Origin: Kofleriaceae bacterium
Lineage (GTDB): Bacteria; Myxococcota_A; Polyangia; Haliangiales; Haliangiaceae
Length of the DNA stretch: 5,052 nt
Direction of reading: 5' to 3'
NCBI GenBank assembly: GCA_024642805.1
Contig: JAHEAK010000447.1
Coordinates: 1-5,052 of the forward strand
In this document: in pieces, positions 1 to 5,052 of the stretch
Layout: every line of letters starts with the position of its first letter
Numbering within the stretch: position 1 is the first letter of the stretch
Notes under the pieces: model-generated
What the model saw: only the letters and a program-made list of their open reading frames with translations
What the model was told of the DNA's origin: nothing
Database searches by the model: none
Program-made: the position numbers and the translations under genes

Positions 1-22
1 ACTCGATGCGCCTGCAGAAATA

Positions 23-56
23 GCTACTCACCGGGCTACTCACCGGGCTACTCACC
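23..56. repeat. 12-bp direct tandem repeat, about 2.8 copies
   Basis: The unit GCTACTCACCGG occurs at 23-34 and 35-46 without mismatch, followed by a 10-base partial copy (GCTACTCACC) at 47-56. It lies about 45 bp upstream of a possible -10 element for the small plus-strand gene. The unit contains no obvious dyad. It could be a chance slippage product or a set of protein-binding sites; nothing in the sequence separates these. One plus-strand frame through it reads Ala-Thr-His-Arg repeats, but I do not consider that coding. Confidence 0.85.
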
Positions 57-98
57 TGAGTGCTGGCATTTGCTGCTGGCCGCGCGAGCCAGCGGGCG

Positions 99-104
99 TA
101 GAAT
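99..104 (+). promoter_or_regulatory. Possible -10 element TAGAAT of the small plus-strand gene
   Basis: TAGAAT differs from the sigma-70 consensus TATAAT at one position and ends 5 nt before the ATG at 110, so transcription would begin at or next to the A of the start codon, giving a leaderless mRNA. The -35 position at 17-bp spacing (CTGGCC, 76-81) is a poor match. The better TTGCTG at 70-75 is 23 bp away, which is too far. The call rests on the -10 alone and on the lack of a usable ribosome site. Confidence 0.3.
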
Positions 105-109
105 GAGGC

Positions 110-418
110 ATGGCCGCCAACGATGCGAACGACCACCCCGATGCCATCGTGCTGCCCGGCACGAGCCGTAAGGATCTGGTCGGCGGCGAGGGCGATGAAC
201 CGCCAGTGGTCGCGCGCATGATCGTCGAGATTCGATCCGATGGCACGCGCACCATCGCTCGCGGCGCGATGGAGGATCTGACCAGCGGCGAGAAGGTCGC
301 CATCGAGGCTCATGGACGCACGCCGATGAGCCTGGCACTCGGTCTCGCTCGCTCGATGATGGGCGCGCGCAGCCTGGCCAAGGCGGCCGCCCGCAAGCTG
401 CTCGCTCCAAAGAAGTAA
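110..418 (+). CDS. Small soluble protein of unknown function, 102 residues
   Basis: I do not recognise this protein. Codons are strongly G/C at third positions, like the neighbouring genes, which supports real coding. The N-terminal 30 residues are acidic and hydrophilic (rich in Asp and Asn). Residues about 35-70 look like a compact beta-rich unit (ARMIVEIRSDGTRTIARG, then EKVAIEAHG). The C-terminal 30 residues are predicted helical and basic (LARSMMGARSLAKAAARK), ending in Pro-Lys-Lys. There is no signal peptide or membrane segment, so it is probably cytoplasmic; the basic helix could touch nucleic acid or membrane, which is speculation. ATG 110 is chosen because the frame is closed by TGA at 104-106. 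The nearby GAGG (105-108) is only 1 nt from the ATG, too close to act as a ribosome site, so leaderless translation is possible. It converges on the metal operon and need not be related to it. Confidence 0.7.
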   Translation: MAANDANDHPDAIVLPGTSRKDLVGGEGDEPPVVARMIVEIRSDGTRTIARGAMEDLTSGEKVAIEAHGRTPMSLALGLARSMMGARSLAKAAARKLLAPKK

Positions 419-453
419 GCTCGTCGTCGCGCGCCCCGATGTGCCCGACGAGC
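409..453 (-). terminator. Hairpin plus U-rich run ending the minus-strand operon
   Basis: GCTCGTCG (419-426) and CGACGAGC (446-453) form a perfect 8-bp GC-rich stem around a 19-nt interior, where GCGC (430-433) and GTGC (441-444) can pair further with one G-U. Read on the minus strand the stem is followed at once by TTACTTCTTT (418-409), 7 of 10 U. That is a reasonable intrinsic terminator about 50 nt beyond the lipoprotein stop. On the plus strand the hairpin begins directly after the TAA of the small gene but is followed by GGACGCC, so it would be a weak terminator in that direction at most. Confidence 0.55.
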
Positions 454-504
454 GGACGCCATCGGCAACAGGCCTCACAGGGCGCGCACGACCCGAGCTC
501 GATG

Positions 505-1107
505 CTAGGGCTGGACTTCCGAGCCGCAGGTCAGCATCTTGGTTCCCTGATAGGGATTGGCGAGCTCGGCATCTGGTTGCACCCAACGCTGGAAGCCCTT
601 GGTCATTGGGCACTCAAATACGTGATAGCCCTTGGCCACATCCGGCGCGCCTGCCAGCATGGCCAGCACCGCCCGACTGAGCTCACCGAAGTTGTTGCGC
701 ATGACGGCGATGTCATCGGCAGGGCTCTTGGCCAGCGCCTCCGCTGCCGTGACCACCGCGGCCATCGCTTCGCGTGCAGCCTCGGGCGCATTGGCTGTTG
801 CGCTCTGCGCGGCCGTGGCCACACCCTGCGCACACTCCGCGATGCCCTTGGTGCTATCCGCCGCTAAGAACGCGCGACACAACTCGTAGGAGCTCATCGT
901 CTCGCCGGCGAAATGGCCGGCGGCGGGGGCCTTGACGGGCGCCTTGACCGGGGCCTCGGGGGGCTTGGCTGGCGCCTCCGCTGTACCTTCCGCGCTCTTG
1001 GGTTCGGCGCTTTGCTGGTTTTGCCCCTGTCCGCTCTTTGAGCAGGCGACGGCGCTCGACGAAGCGCCCAGGACGAACATAAGAACTACTCTCATTCCAC
1101 TCTTCAT
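505..1107 (-). CDS. DUF3347-type periplasmic lipoprotein, probable copper/silver-handling partner of CusA
   Basis: The 200-residue product starts with a signal peptide (MKSGMRVVLMFVLG) ending in a lipobox-like AVAC, so Cys22 should be lipidated. Ala at -3 is less usual than Leu. Ser at +2 suggests outer-membrane sorting (inference). Residues 23-67 are a Pro/Ala/Lys-rich linker, repetitive at DNA level (about 919-978). Residues 71-155 are Ala-rich and helical. The C-terminus carries CPM (Cys166, Met168), Trp175, NPYQG (184-188) and MLTCG (191-195), the signature I know as DUF3347, a domain found with CusB-type adaptors. Cys166, Met168, Met191 and Cys194 are candidate soft-metal ligands, with His162 nearby. 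Cys77 and Cys92, in the helical part, could pair. ATG 1107 is preferred over the upstream in-frame ATG at 1167, which lies inside cusA and would bury the signal peptide; GAGGAG sits 7 nt before 1107. The gene follows cusA by 4 nt, so translational coupling is likely. No CusF is visible here, and this protein may fill that role (inference). Confidence 0.85.
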   Translation of the reverse strand: MKSGMRVVLMFVLGASSSAVACSKSGQGQNQQSAEPKSAEGTAEAPAKPPEAPVKAPVKAPAAGHFAGETMSSYELCRAFLAADSTKGIAECAQGVATAAQSATANAPEAAREAMAAVVTAAEALAKSPADDIAVMRNNFGELSRAVLAMLAGAPDVAKGYHVFECPMTKGFQRWVQPDAELANPYQGTKMLTCGSEVQP

Positions 1108-1111
1108 ATCA

Positions 1112-4100
1112 CTACTCCTCGGTCTGTGAAGATCTGCTCTTCTGGATGGTGTTGGCTGCATCGGCACTTGCCTTGGCGAGCCGCTCGTGCAAACGAAACT
1201 CTTCGACCCATGCGTAGAGCACGGGCACGGTAAACAGGGTCAAGAGGATGGTCACCATGCCGCCGACGCTTGGCAATGCCATCGGCACCATGATGTCGGA
1301 ACCGCGGCCGTGGGAGGTGAGCACAGGCAAGAGGGCCAGCGCGGTGGTCGCGGTGGTCATGAGGCACGGGCGCACGCGCCGATGTCCAGCCTCGGCGGCT
1401 CGCTCGTGTACTTCCTCGATCGAACGAGGAGGCTCGGCTCGAAAGCGCTGCGAGAGATAGGTTGCCATGACCACACCGGCATCGGTGGCGATACCAAGGA
1501 GGGCGACAAAGCCAATCCACACCGCTACCGACATGTTGACCTTGCCCACTTGAAAGAGCTTGCGCATGTCGACGCCGAAGAGCGAGACATCCAGGAACCA
1601 GGGCCGGCCGTACAGCCAGATGAGCGAGAAGGCGCCCGCCGCACAGATGACGACTCCAGAGAAGATGATGAAGGTGGTGCTCACCCGACGAAACTGCAGG
1701 TAGATGATCAAGAAGATGACAGCAAGCGCCAGAGGCACCAGGACGCGCAGCTTCTTCTCCGAACGGACCTGGTTCTGATACGAGCCGGCGAACTCGTACT
1801 GCACGCCAGTGGGTCGAACCAGCACGCCCTCGCGCTCCAGTTTCTCGAGCGCGGCCTTGGCCTGCTCGACCACTTCCACCTCCGATGCCTCCGGCGTCTT
1901 GTCGAAGAGCACGTAGCTGGTGAGGAAGGTATCTTCCGACTTGATCACCTGCGGTCCCTTGACGTAGCGAATGGTCGTGAACTGCTCGAGAGGGATTTGC
2001 TCGCCTCCAGGGGTGGGCACGAAGATGCGGGCCAGCGCTTCGACGCTGTCGCGCTCCTCGCGCGCATAGCGAACCCGCACCGGATAGCGCTCGCGGCCTT
2101 CGACCGTGCGCGTGAGCACCATGCCGCCCAGGGCAACCTGCACCAGGTGTTGCACCTTGCCGATGGATAAGCCGTAGCGACCAATCGCCTCGCGATCGAT
2201 GTCTATTTCCAGGTAGGGCTTGCCAATCACGCGATCGGCGAAGACGGTCTCGGGCCGAATGCCTGGCAGGGTCTTGAGCTGTGCTTCCAGCGCCATACCA
2301 AAGGCCTCGATGCTGGCCAGATCAGGGCCCTTGACCTTGATGCCCATCGGCGCTCGCATGCCACTTTGCAACATGACGATGCGGGTGTTGATCGGCATGA
2401 GCATGGGCGCGCTGGTCAGTCCTGGCGCCTGGGCAACGCTTGTGATCTCGTTCCAGATGTCGTTGGGCGTGCGTATGTGATCGCGCCACTGTCGCACGCG
2501 CTTACCGTGTTCATCGGTGCCGAACTCCGATTTGTAGGTGATGATGGTCTCGAACATCGAAATGGGCGCGGGGTCCAGCGGCGTCTCCGCGCGACCTAGC
2601 TTCCCGACCGCGCGACTCACCTCGGGAATGGCCGCGATGGCCGCATCCATTTCGCGCAAGGCGTCCAAAGCCTGGCCAAAGCTGGCATGCGGCATCGTGC
2701 TCGGCATGTACAAGAAGGAGCCCTCGTCGAAGGGAGGCATGAACTCGCGACCGAAACCGGGCATGGCCTCGGCCGTGGCTTGCGCTGGTGTCGTGTTTCG
2801 AAGCGCCGAGGGCAAGAAGCCAAAGACACCCTCAAAGCCGAGCCAGGCCGTGAAACCAAAGACCACCACGAAGACCGGCACGAGCAGCGACTTGATCTTG
2901 TTCTTCAGGGCCCAGTGCAGCATGCGCAGATAGACGCGCTCGAAGAGCAAGAAGGCGCCAAGCAGGCCAGCGATGGCGAGGATGACGAAGACCAGGTTGC
3001 TCACGCTGCTTCTCTCTCGACCAAGAGGCATCCAATCGAGAGTGAGCAAGAGGGTCACCGCGGCGATGGCCATGACATTCTCGAGGTAGCGAAGATACTT
3101 TTTCTGATCGGGCGCAACCAGGTTAGCGGCAACTCGAAACACGCCCAGGAAGATGACAAGTCCGCCACCAGGGACTGTCCAGCGCAAGAGCGAGAGACCC
3201 AATCCCACGATGAGCACATCGCGCCACTGCTTGCTGACCAGGCGCAAGAGCTGCTTTGCCCCCCTGGCCCGCAGCGTCTTTTCGGGCGTCAAGAGCAGGT
3301 GCGCGAAGGCAGGTAGAGCCAACATCGCCACCAAGAGCGCCGATGCCATCGCGAAGGACTTGGTATAGGCCAGGGGCGTAAAGAGCTTGCCCTCGGCCGC
3401 CGTTAGGGCGAAGACCGGCAAGAAGCTGACGATGGTCGTCAGCACACTGGTGAGAACCGCTGGCGCGACTTCGGCTGCCGCATGGGCGACGATGCGCGCT
3501 CGATCATCGCTGGGACTGGCGCGTTCGAGATGGACCTCGATGTTTTCCGTGAAGATGATGCTCATATCGACCATCGTGCCGATGGCGATCGCGATGCCGC
3601 TGAGCGCCATGATGTTGGCGTCGACGCCCAGGTACTTCATGCACAGGAAGGCGCCTAACACCCCCAGGGGCAGTACAGAGCTGATCAGCAGCGAGCTGCG
3701 CAGATTGCGCAGCATGAGCAAGACGACGATGATGGTGACGAGGATCTGCTGGGTGAGGGCCGTCGACAGGGTATGCAGGGTCTCGCCGATGAGCAGGCTC
3801 CGATCATAAAAGGGCACGATGCTGACCCGACTGACCGTGCCATCCTCGAGGGTCTTGCTGGGCAGAGCCATGGCGATCTGATCGATCTTGTCTTTGACGC
3901 CGGCGATGACACTCATTGGGTTGTCGCCATAGCGAGCAATGACGACGCCACCCACGGCTTCGGCTCCAGCATCGTCGAGCGCTCCCCGTCGCTGAGCCGG
4001 GCCTAGACTGACCCGACCGACATCGCGAACGCGCACCGGGGTGTGATCGCGAGTGACGATGACGGTTTCCTCTAAGTCGCCCTTGGAACCCAAGAAGCCC

Positions 4101-4903
4101 AGACTGCGCACCACGTACTCGACGCGATTGATCTCGAGAGTGCGAGCACCGACGTCGAGGTTGGAGTCGCCGACCGCCTTGGCGACTTGTTCCAGGCTAA
4201 CCTCGTAGGCCAGGAGGGACTCGGGATCGACGTCGATCTGGTATTCCTGCACGTAGCCGCCGACCGATGCGACCTCGGCGACGCCACGTACCGACTGCAG
4301 TGCATAGCGTACGGTCCAGTCCTGCACGCTGCGCAGCTCGTGCAAGTCCCATCCGCCGACTAGCTTGCCATTTTCGTCGTGGCCTTCGAGGGTGTACCAA
4401 AAGACCTGCCCGAGCGCGGTGGCGTCGGGACCGAGCATGGGCGTCACCCCATCAGGAAGGGTGCCTGGCGCCAGCGAGCTGAGCTTCTCTAACACGCGTG
4501 ATCGCGACCAGTAGAACTCCACATCCTCTTCGAAGATGACCAGGATGCTCGAGAAGCCAAACATCGACGAGCTGCGCACGCTGCGCACACCGGAAATGCC
4601 CAGGAGCGTGGTGGTCAGGGGATAGGTAAGCTGATCTTCGATGTCCTTGGGTGAGCGGCCGGGCCAGGCGGTGAAGACGATCTGCTGGTTCTCGCCGATA
4701 TCCGGAATGGCGTCGACGGGCACTCGATTGCTGGGCAGATTGCCAAGCTTCCAGTCGAAGGGTGCCACCATCAGACCGGCGCTTATCAGCACGGCCACCA
4801 GAATGAAGACGACCAGTTTGTTGTCTACGAAAAACCCCAATGCTCGTTCCCAGGTGGGAGAGACCACTTGCTCCGACTCACCGGGTCTTGGTGCGTCGCT
4901 CAA
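1112..4903 (-). CDS. cusA: CusA/SilA-type heavy-metal RND efflux permease (Cu(I)/Ag(I)), extended form
   Basis: This is the inner-membrane, proton-driven permease of a tripartite CusCBA-like pump exporting Cu(I)/Ag(I) from the periplasm. It has 1263 residues against about 1047 for E. coli CusA. Family features in order: TM1 (about 29-48), DAIPDIGENQ (64-73), a periplasmic porter half, TM2-6 (about 385-540) with GIAIAIGTMVDMSII holding the TM4 Asp446, an extra four-segment hydrophobic block (545-655), TM7 (about 670-690), a second porter half, and TM8-12 (about 1053-1233). By alignment to E. coli CusA from memory, the periplasmic Met triad is intact (Met733, Met783, Met844 for M573, M623, M672), which argues for Cu/Ag rather than Zn/Co/Cd. 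Asp1141 replaces E939 and Cys1180 replaces K984. TTG at 4903 is the start: GGAGGA lies 8 nt upstream, no in-frame ATG precedes it, and the next Met (45) is within TM1. It overlaps the upstream gene by 4 bp and is followed after 4 nt by the lipoprotein gene. Frame intact throughout. Assignment to the Cus group is firm; exact metal specificity is inferred. Confidence 0.95.
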   Translation of the reverse strand: MSDAPRPGESEQVVSPTWERALGFFVDNKLVVFILVAVLISAGLMVAPFDWKLGNLPSNRVPVDAIPDIGENQQIVFTAWPGRSPKDIEDQLTYPLTTTLLGISGVRSVRSSSMFGFSSILVIFEEDVEFYWSRSRVLEKLSSLAPGTLPDGVTPMLGPDATALGQVFWYTLEGHDENGKLVGGWDLHELRSVQDWTVRYALQSVRGVAEVASVGGYVQEYQIDVDPESLLAYEVSLEQVAKAVGDSNLDVGARTLEINRVEYVVRSLGFLGSKGDLEETVIVTRDHTPVRVRDVGRVSLGPAQRRGALDDAGAEAVGGVVIARYGDNPMSVIAGVKDKIDQIAMALPSKTLEDGTVSRVSIVPFYDRSLLIGETLHTLSTALTQQILVTIIVVLLMLRNLRSSLLISSVLPLGVLGAFLCMKYLGVDANIMALSGIAIAIGTMVDMSIIFTENIEVHLERASPSDDRARIVAHAAAEVAPAVLTSVLTTIVSFLPVFALTAAEGKLFTPLAYTKSFAMASALLVAMLALPAFAHLLLTPEKTLRARGAKQLLRLVSKQWRDVLIVGLGLSLLRWTVPGGGLVIFLGVFRVAANLVAPDQKKYLRYLENVMAIAAVTLLLTLDWMPLGRERSSVSNLVFVILAIAGLLGAFLLFERVYLRMLHWALKNKIKSLLVPVFVVVFGFTAWLGFEGVFGFLPSALRNTTPAQATAEAMPGFGREFMPPFDEGSFLYMPSTMPHASFGQALDALREMDAAIAAIPEVSRAVGKLGRAETPLDPAPISMFETIITYKSEFGTDEHGKRVRQWRDHIRTPNDIWNEITSVAQAPGLTSAPMLMPINTRIVMLQSGMRAPMGIKVKGPDLASIEAFGMALEAQLKTLPGIRPETVFADRVIGKPYLEIDIDREAIGRYGLSIGKVQHLVQVALGGMVLTRTVEGRERYPVRVRYAREERDSVEALARIFVPTPGGEQIPLEQFTTIRYVKGPQVIKSEDTFLTSYVLFDKTPEASEVEVVEQAKAALEKLEREGVLVRPTGVQYEFAGSYQNQVRSEKKLRVLVPLALAVIFLIIYLQFRRVSTTFIIFSGVVICAAGAFSLIWLYGRPWFLDVSLFGVDMRKLFQVGKVNMSVAVWIGFVALLGIATDAGVVMATYLSQRFRAEPPRSIEEVHERAAEAGHRRVRPCLMTTATTALALLPVLTSHGRGSDIMVPMALPSVGGMVTILLTLFTVPVLYAWVEEFRLHERLAKASADAANTIQKSRSSQTEE
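1115..1120 (-). promoter_or_regulatory. Ribosome binding site GAGGAG inside the end of cusA
   Basis: On the minus strand the last two sense codons of cusA (GAG GAG, Glu-Glu) form a purine-rich Shine-Dalgarno sequence, followed by the cusA stop TAG (1114-1112) and, 7 nt after the motif, the ATG of the lipoprotein gene at 1107. This fixes the lipoprotein start and implies that ribosomes finishing cusA can reinitiate there. Confidence 0.8.
2939..3271 (-). other. Extra four-segment membrane block in CusA (residues about 545-655)
   Basis: This part of cusA has no counterpart in E. coli CusA as I recall it. The end of TM6 and the RVY motif before TM7 are about 23 residues apart there, but about 123 here (Ala534 to Val657). 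The added stretch holds four hydrophobic segments: about 562-575, 579-597, 606-625 and 634-655. An even number would leave TM7 and everything after it in the normal orientation. The segments are interrupted by basic residues (KQWR, PDQKK, GRERSS). Function unknown. Confidence 0.75.
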
Positions 4904-5052
4904 TGTTGATGTCCTCCGGCGGGTGCACTGGATGCACTGGGCGCACTGGGCGCGCTGGGTGCACTGGGTGCGCTGGGCGTCACCCGCGCATCACTGGCGA
5001 GCGGCAAGAAGGTGCCATGCTCGACGGCTTCGTGAATATCGCCGCAGGTGTG
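4900..5052 (-). CDS. C-terminal end of the upstream operon gene, probably a CusB-type adaptor (partial)
   Basis: Only the last 50 codons and the TGA (4902-4900) are in the window; the 5' part lies beyond 5052. The fragment begins HTCGDIHEAV, which resembles the end of DUF3347 domains (…LTCG.V.E.I), a domain I know at the C-terminus of some CusB-type adaptors. It continues through EHGTFLPLASDARV, then an Ala-Pro-Ser repeat (residues about 26-44 of the fragment) and ends GGHQH. Cys3, His1, His7, His12 and the two His at the end could bind metal. Adaptor identity is inferred mainly from position: the gene before cusA is normally cusB, and E. coli CusB also ends in a His-containing tail. The 4-bp overlap with cusA makes co-translation likely. 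The visible part contains no adaptor core, so a separate DUF3347 or other metal-binding protein is an alternative. Confidence 0.6.
   Translation of the reverse strand, partial: HTCGDIHEAVEHGTFLPLASDARVTPSAPSAPSAPSAPSASSAPAGGHQH
4912..4917 (-). promoter_or_regulatory. Ribosome binding site GGAGGA that fixes the TTG start of cusA
   Basis: On the minus strand GGAGGA is followed after 8 nt by TTG (4903-4901), near-ideal spacing. It is encoded within the Ala-Gly-Gly-His codons of the preceding gene, whose TGA overlaps the TTG. The strong site offsets the weak start codon and supports translational coupling. Confidence 0.8.
4921..4977 (-). repeat. 9-bp coding tandem repeat (Pro-Ser-Ala), about 6.3 copies
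   Basis: On the minus strand the unit CCC AGY GCR repeats in frame, encoding PSAPSAPSAPSAPSA, then a degenerate copy (SSA) and a final Pro. Copies differ mainly at third codon positions, and the degenerate copy has TCC for CCC. This is a flexible, probably extended tail on the upstream protein, and copy number may vary between strains through slippage in multiples of 9 bp, which keeps frame. Confidence 0.85.

Noticed and set aside
2..106. Plus-strand frame with Ala-Thr-His-Arg repeats ending TGA at 104-106, possible end of a gene left of the window
   Set aside because: Codons such as ATA, ACT and CGG are unlike the rest of the window, the sequence after the repeat resembles no protein, and there is no support other than lack of stops over 34 codons.
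48..410. Minus-strand open frame (120 codons) over the small plus-strand gene
   Set aside because: Its translation is dominated by Arg, Ser, Pro and Trp, typical of a shadow frame, whereas the plus frame has normal composition and G/C-biased third positions.
439..867. Plus-strand open frame (142 codons) over the lipoprotein gene
   Set aside because: Overlaps the coding part of the DUF3347 lipoprotein on the other strand and shows no recognisable family. The minus-strand frame has a signal peptide, lipobox and ribosome site.
1108..1167. Earlier in-frame ATG (1167) for the lipoprotein
   Set aside because: It lies inside the cusA coding region, would add 20 mostly polar and basic residues before the signal peptide, and the ATG at 1107 has a well-spaced GAGGAG.
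1187..2170. Long plus-strand open frame (327 codons) opposite the 3' part of cusA
   Set aside because: It lies antisense to a clearly conserved CusA region. Its translation is rich in His, Arg, Glu and Asp without domain character, as expected for the opposite strand of a GC-rich gene.
2687..3316. Plus-strand open frame (209 codons) opposite the middle of cusA
   Set aside because: Antisense to CusA TM segments and porter sequence. Its composition (polar, low complexity) is explained by the complement of hydrophobic codons.
4921..4977. CRISPR or regulatory repeat array
   Set aside because: The 9-bp unit is in frame with a coding sequence, has no spacers, and varies mainly at third codon positions, so it is a protein repeat.

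Overview
The window is GC-rich. Its reading frames favour G/C at third codon positions, and its genes are tightly packed. The main content is a minus-strand operon for periplasmic copper/silver export, of the CusBA type found in Gram-negative bacteria. Lipoprotein export, an RND pump and GC-rich codon use together suggest a Gram-negative proteobacterium or myxobacterium. Myxococcota is my best guess, but nothing here fixes the taxon.

Layout, left to right. Positions 1-109 hold no gene I can support. They contain a 12-bp tandem repeat (23-56) and a possible -10 element (99-104). At 110-418 (+) lies a small soluble protein of 102 residues with unknown function, possibly translated from a leaderless mRNA. 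It converges on the minus-strand operon. The short gap between them holds a hairpin (419-453) that, read on the minus strand, is followed by a U-rich run, so it probably terminates the operon. At 505-1107 (-) is a 200-residue lipoprotein with a C-terminal DUF3347-type motif (CPM...W...NPY.G..MLTCG). At 1112-4903 (-) is a 1263-residue CusA-type heavy-metal RND permease. At 4900-5052 (-) are the last 50 codons of the preceding gene, probably the CusB-type adaptor. They start with a short match to the end of a DUF3347 domain and finish in an Ala-Pro-Ser repeat and a His-containing tail.

The three minus-strand genes look co-transcribed and translationally coupled. The adaptor-like gene and cusA overlap by 4 bp (TTGA) with a strong GGAGGA ribosome site. 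The cusA stop and the lipoprotein ATG are separated by 4 nt, with a GAGGAG ribosome site formed by cusA's last two Glu codons. The operon promoter, the rest of the adaptor and any outer-membrane channel gene lie outside the window.

Functionally, the permease would take Cu(I)/Ag(I) from the periplasm through a conserved methionine triad and, with the adaptor and an outer-membrane channel, expel it. The DUF3347 lipoprotein could deliver metal, as CusF does in E. coli. The most notable points are an added block of about 100 residues with four hydrophobic segments between TM6 and TM7 of the permease, selective loss of some methionine pairs while the triad is kept, and the apparent presence of DUF3347-type ends on both sides of cusA.
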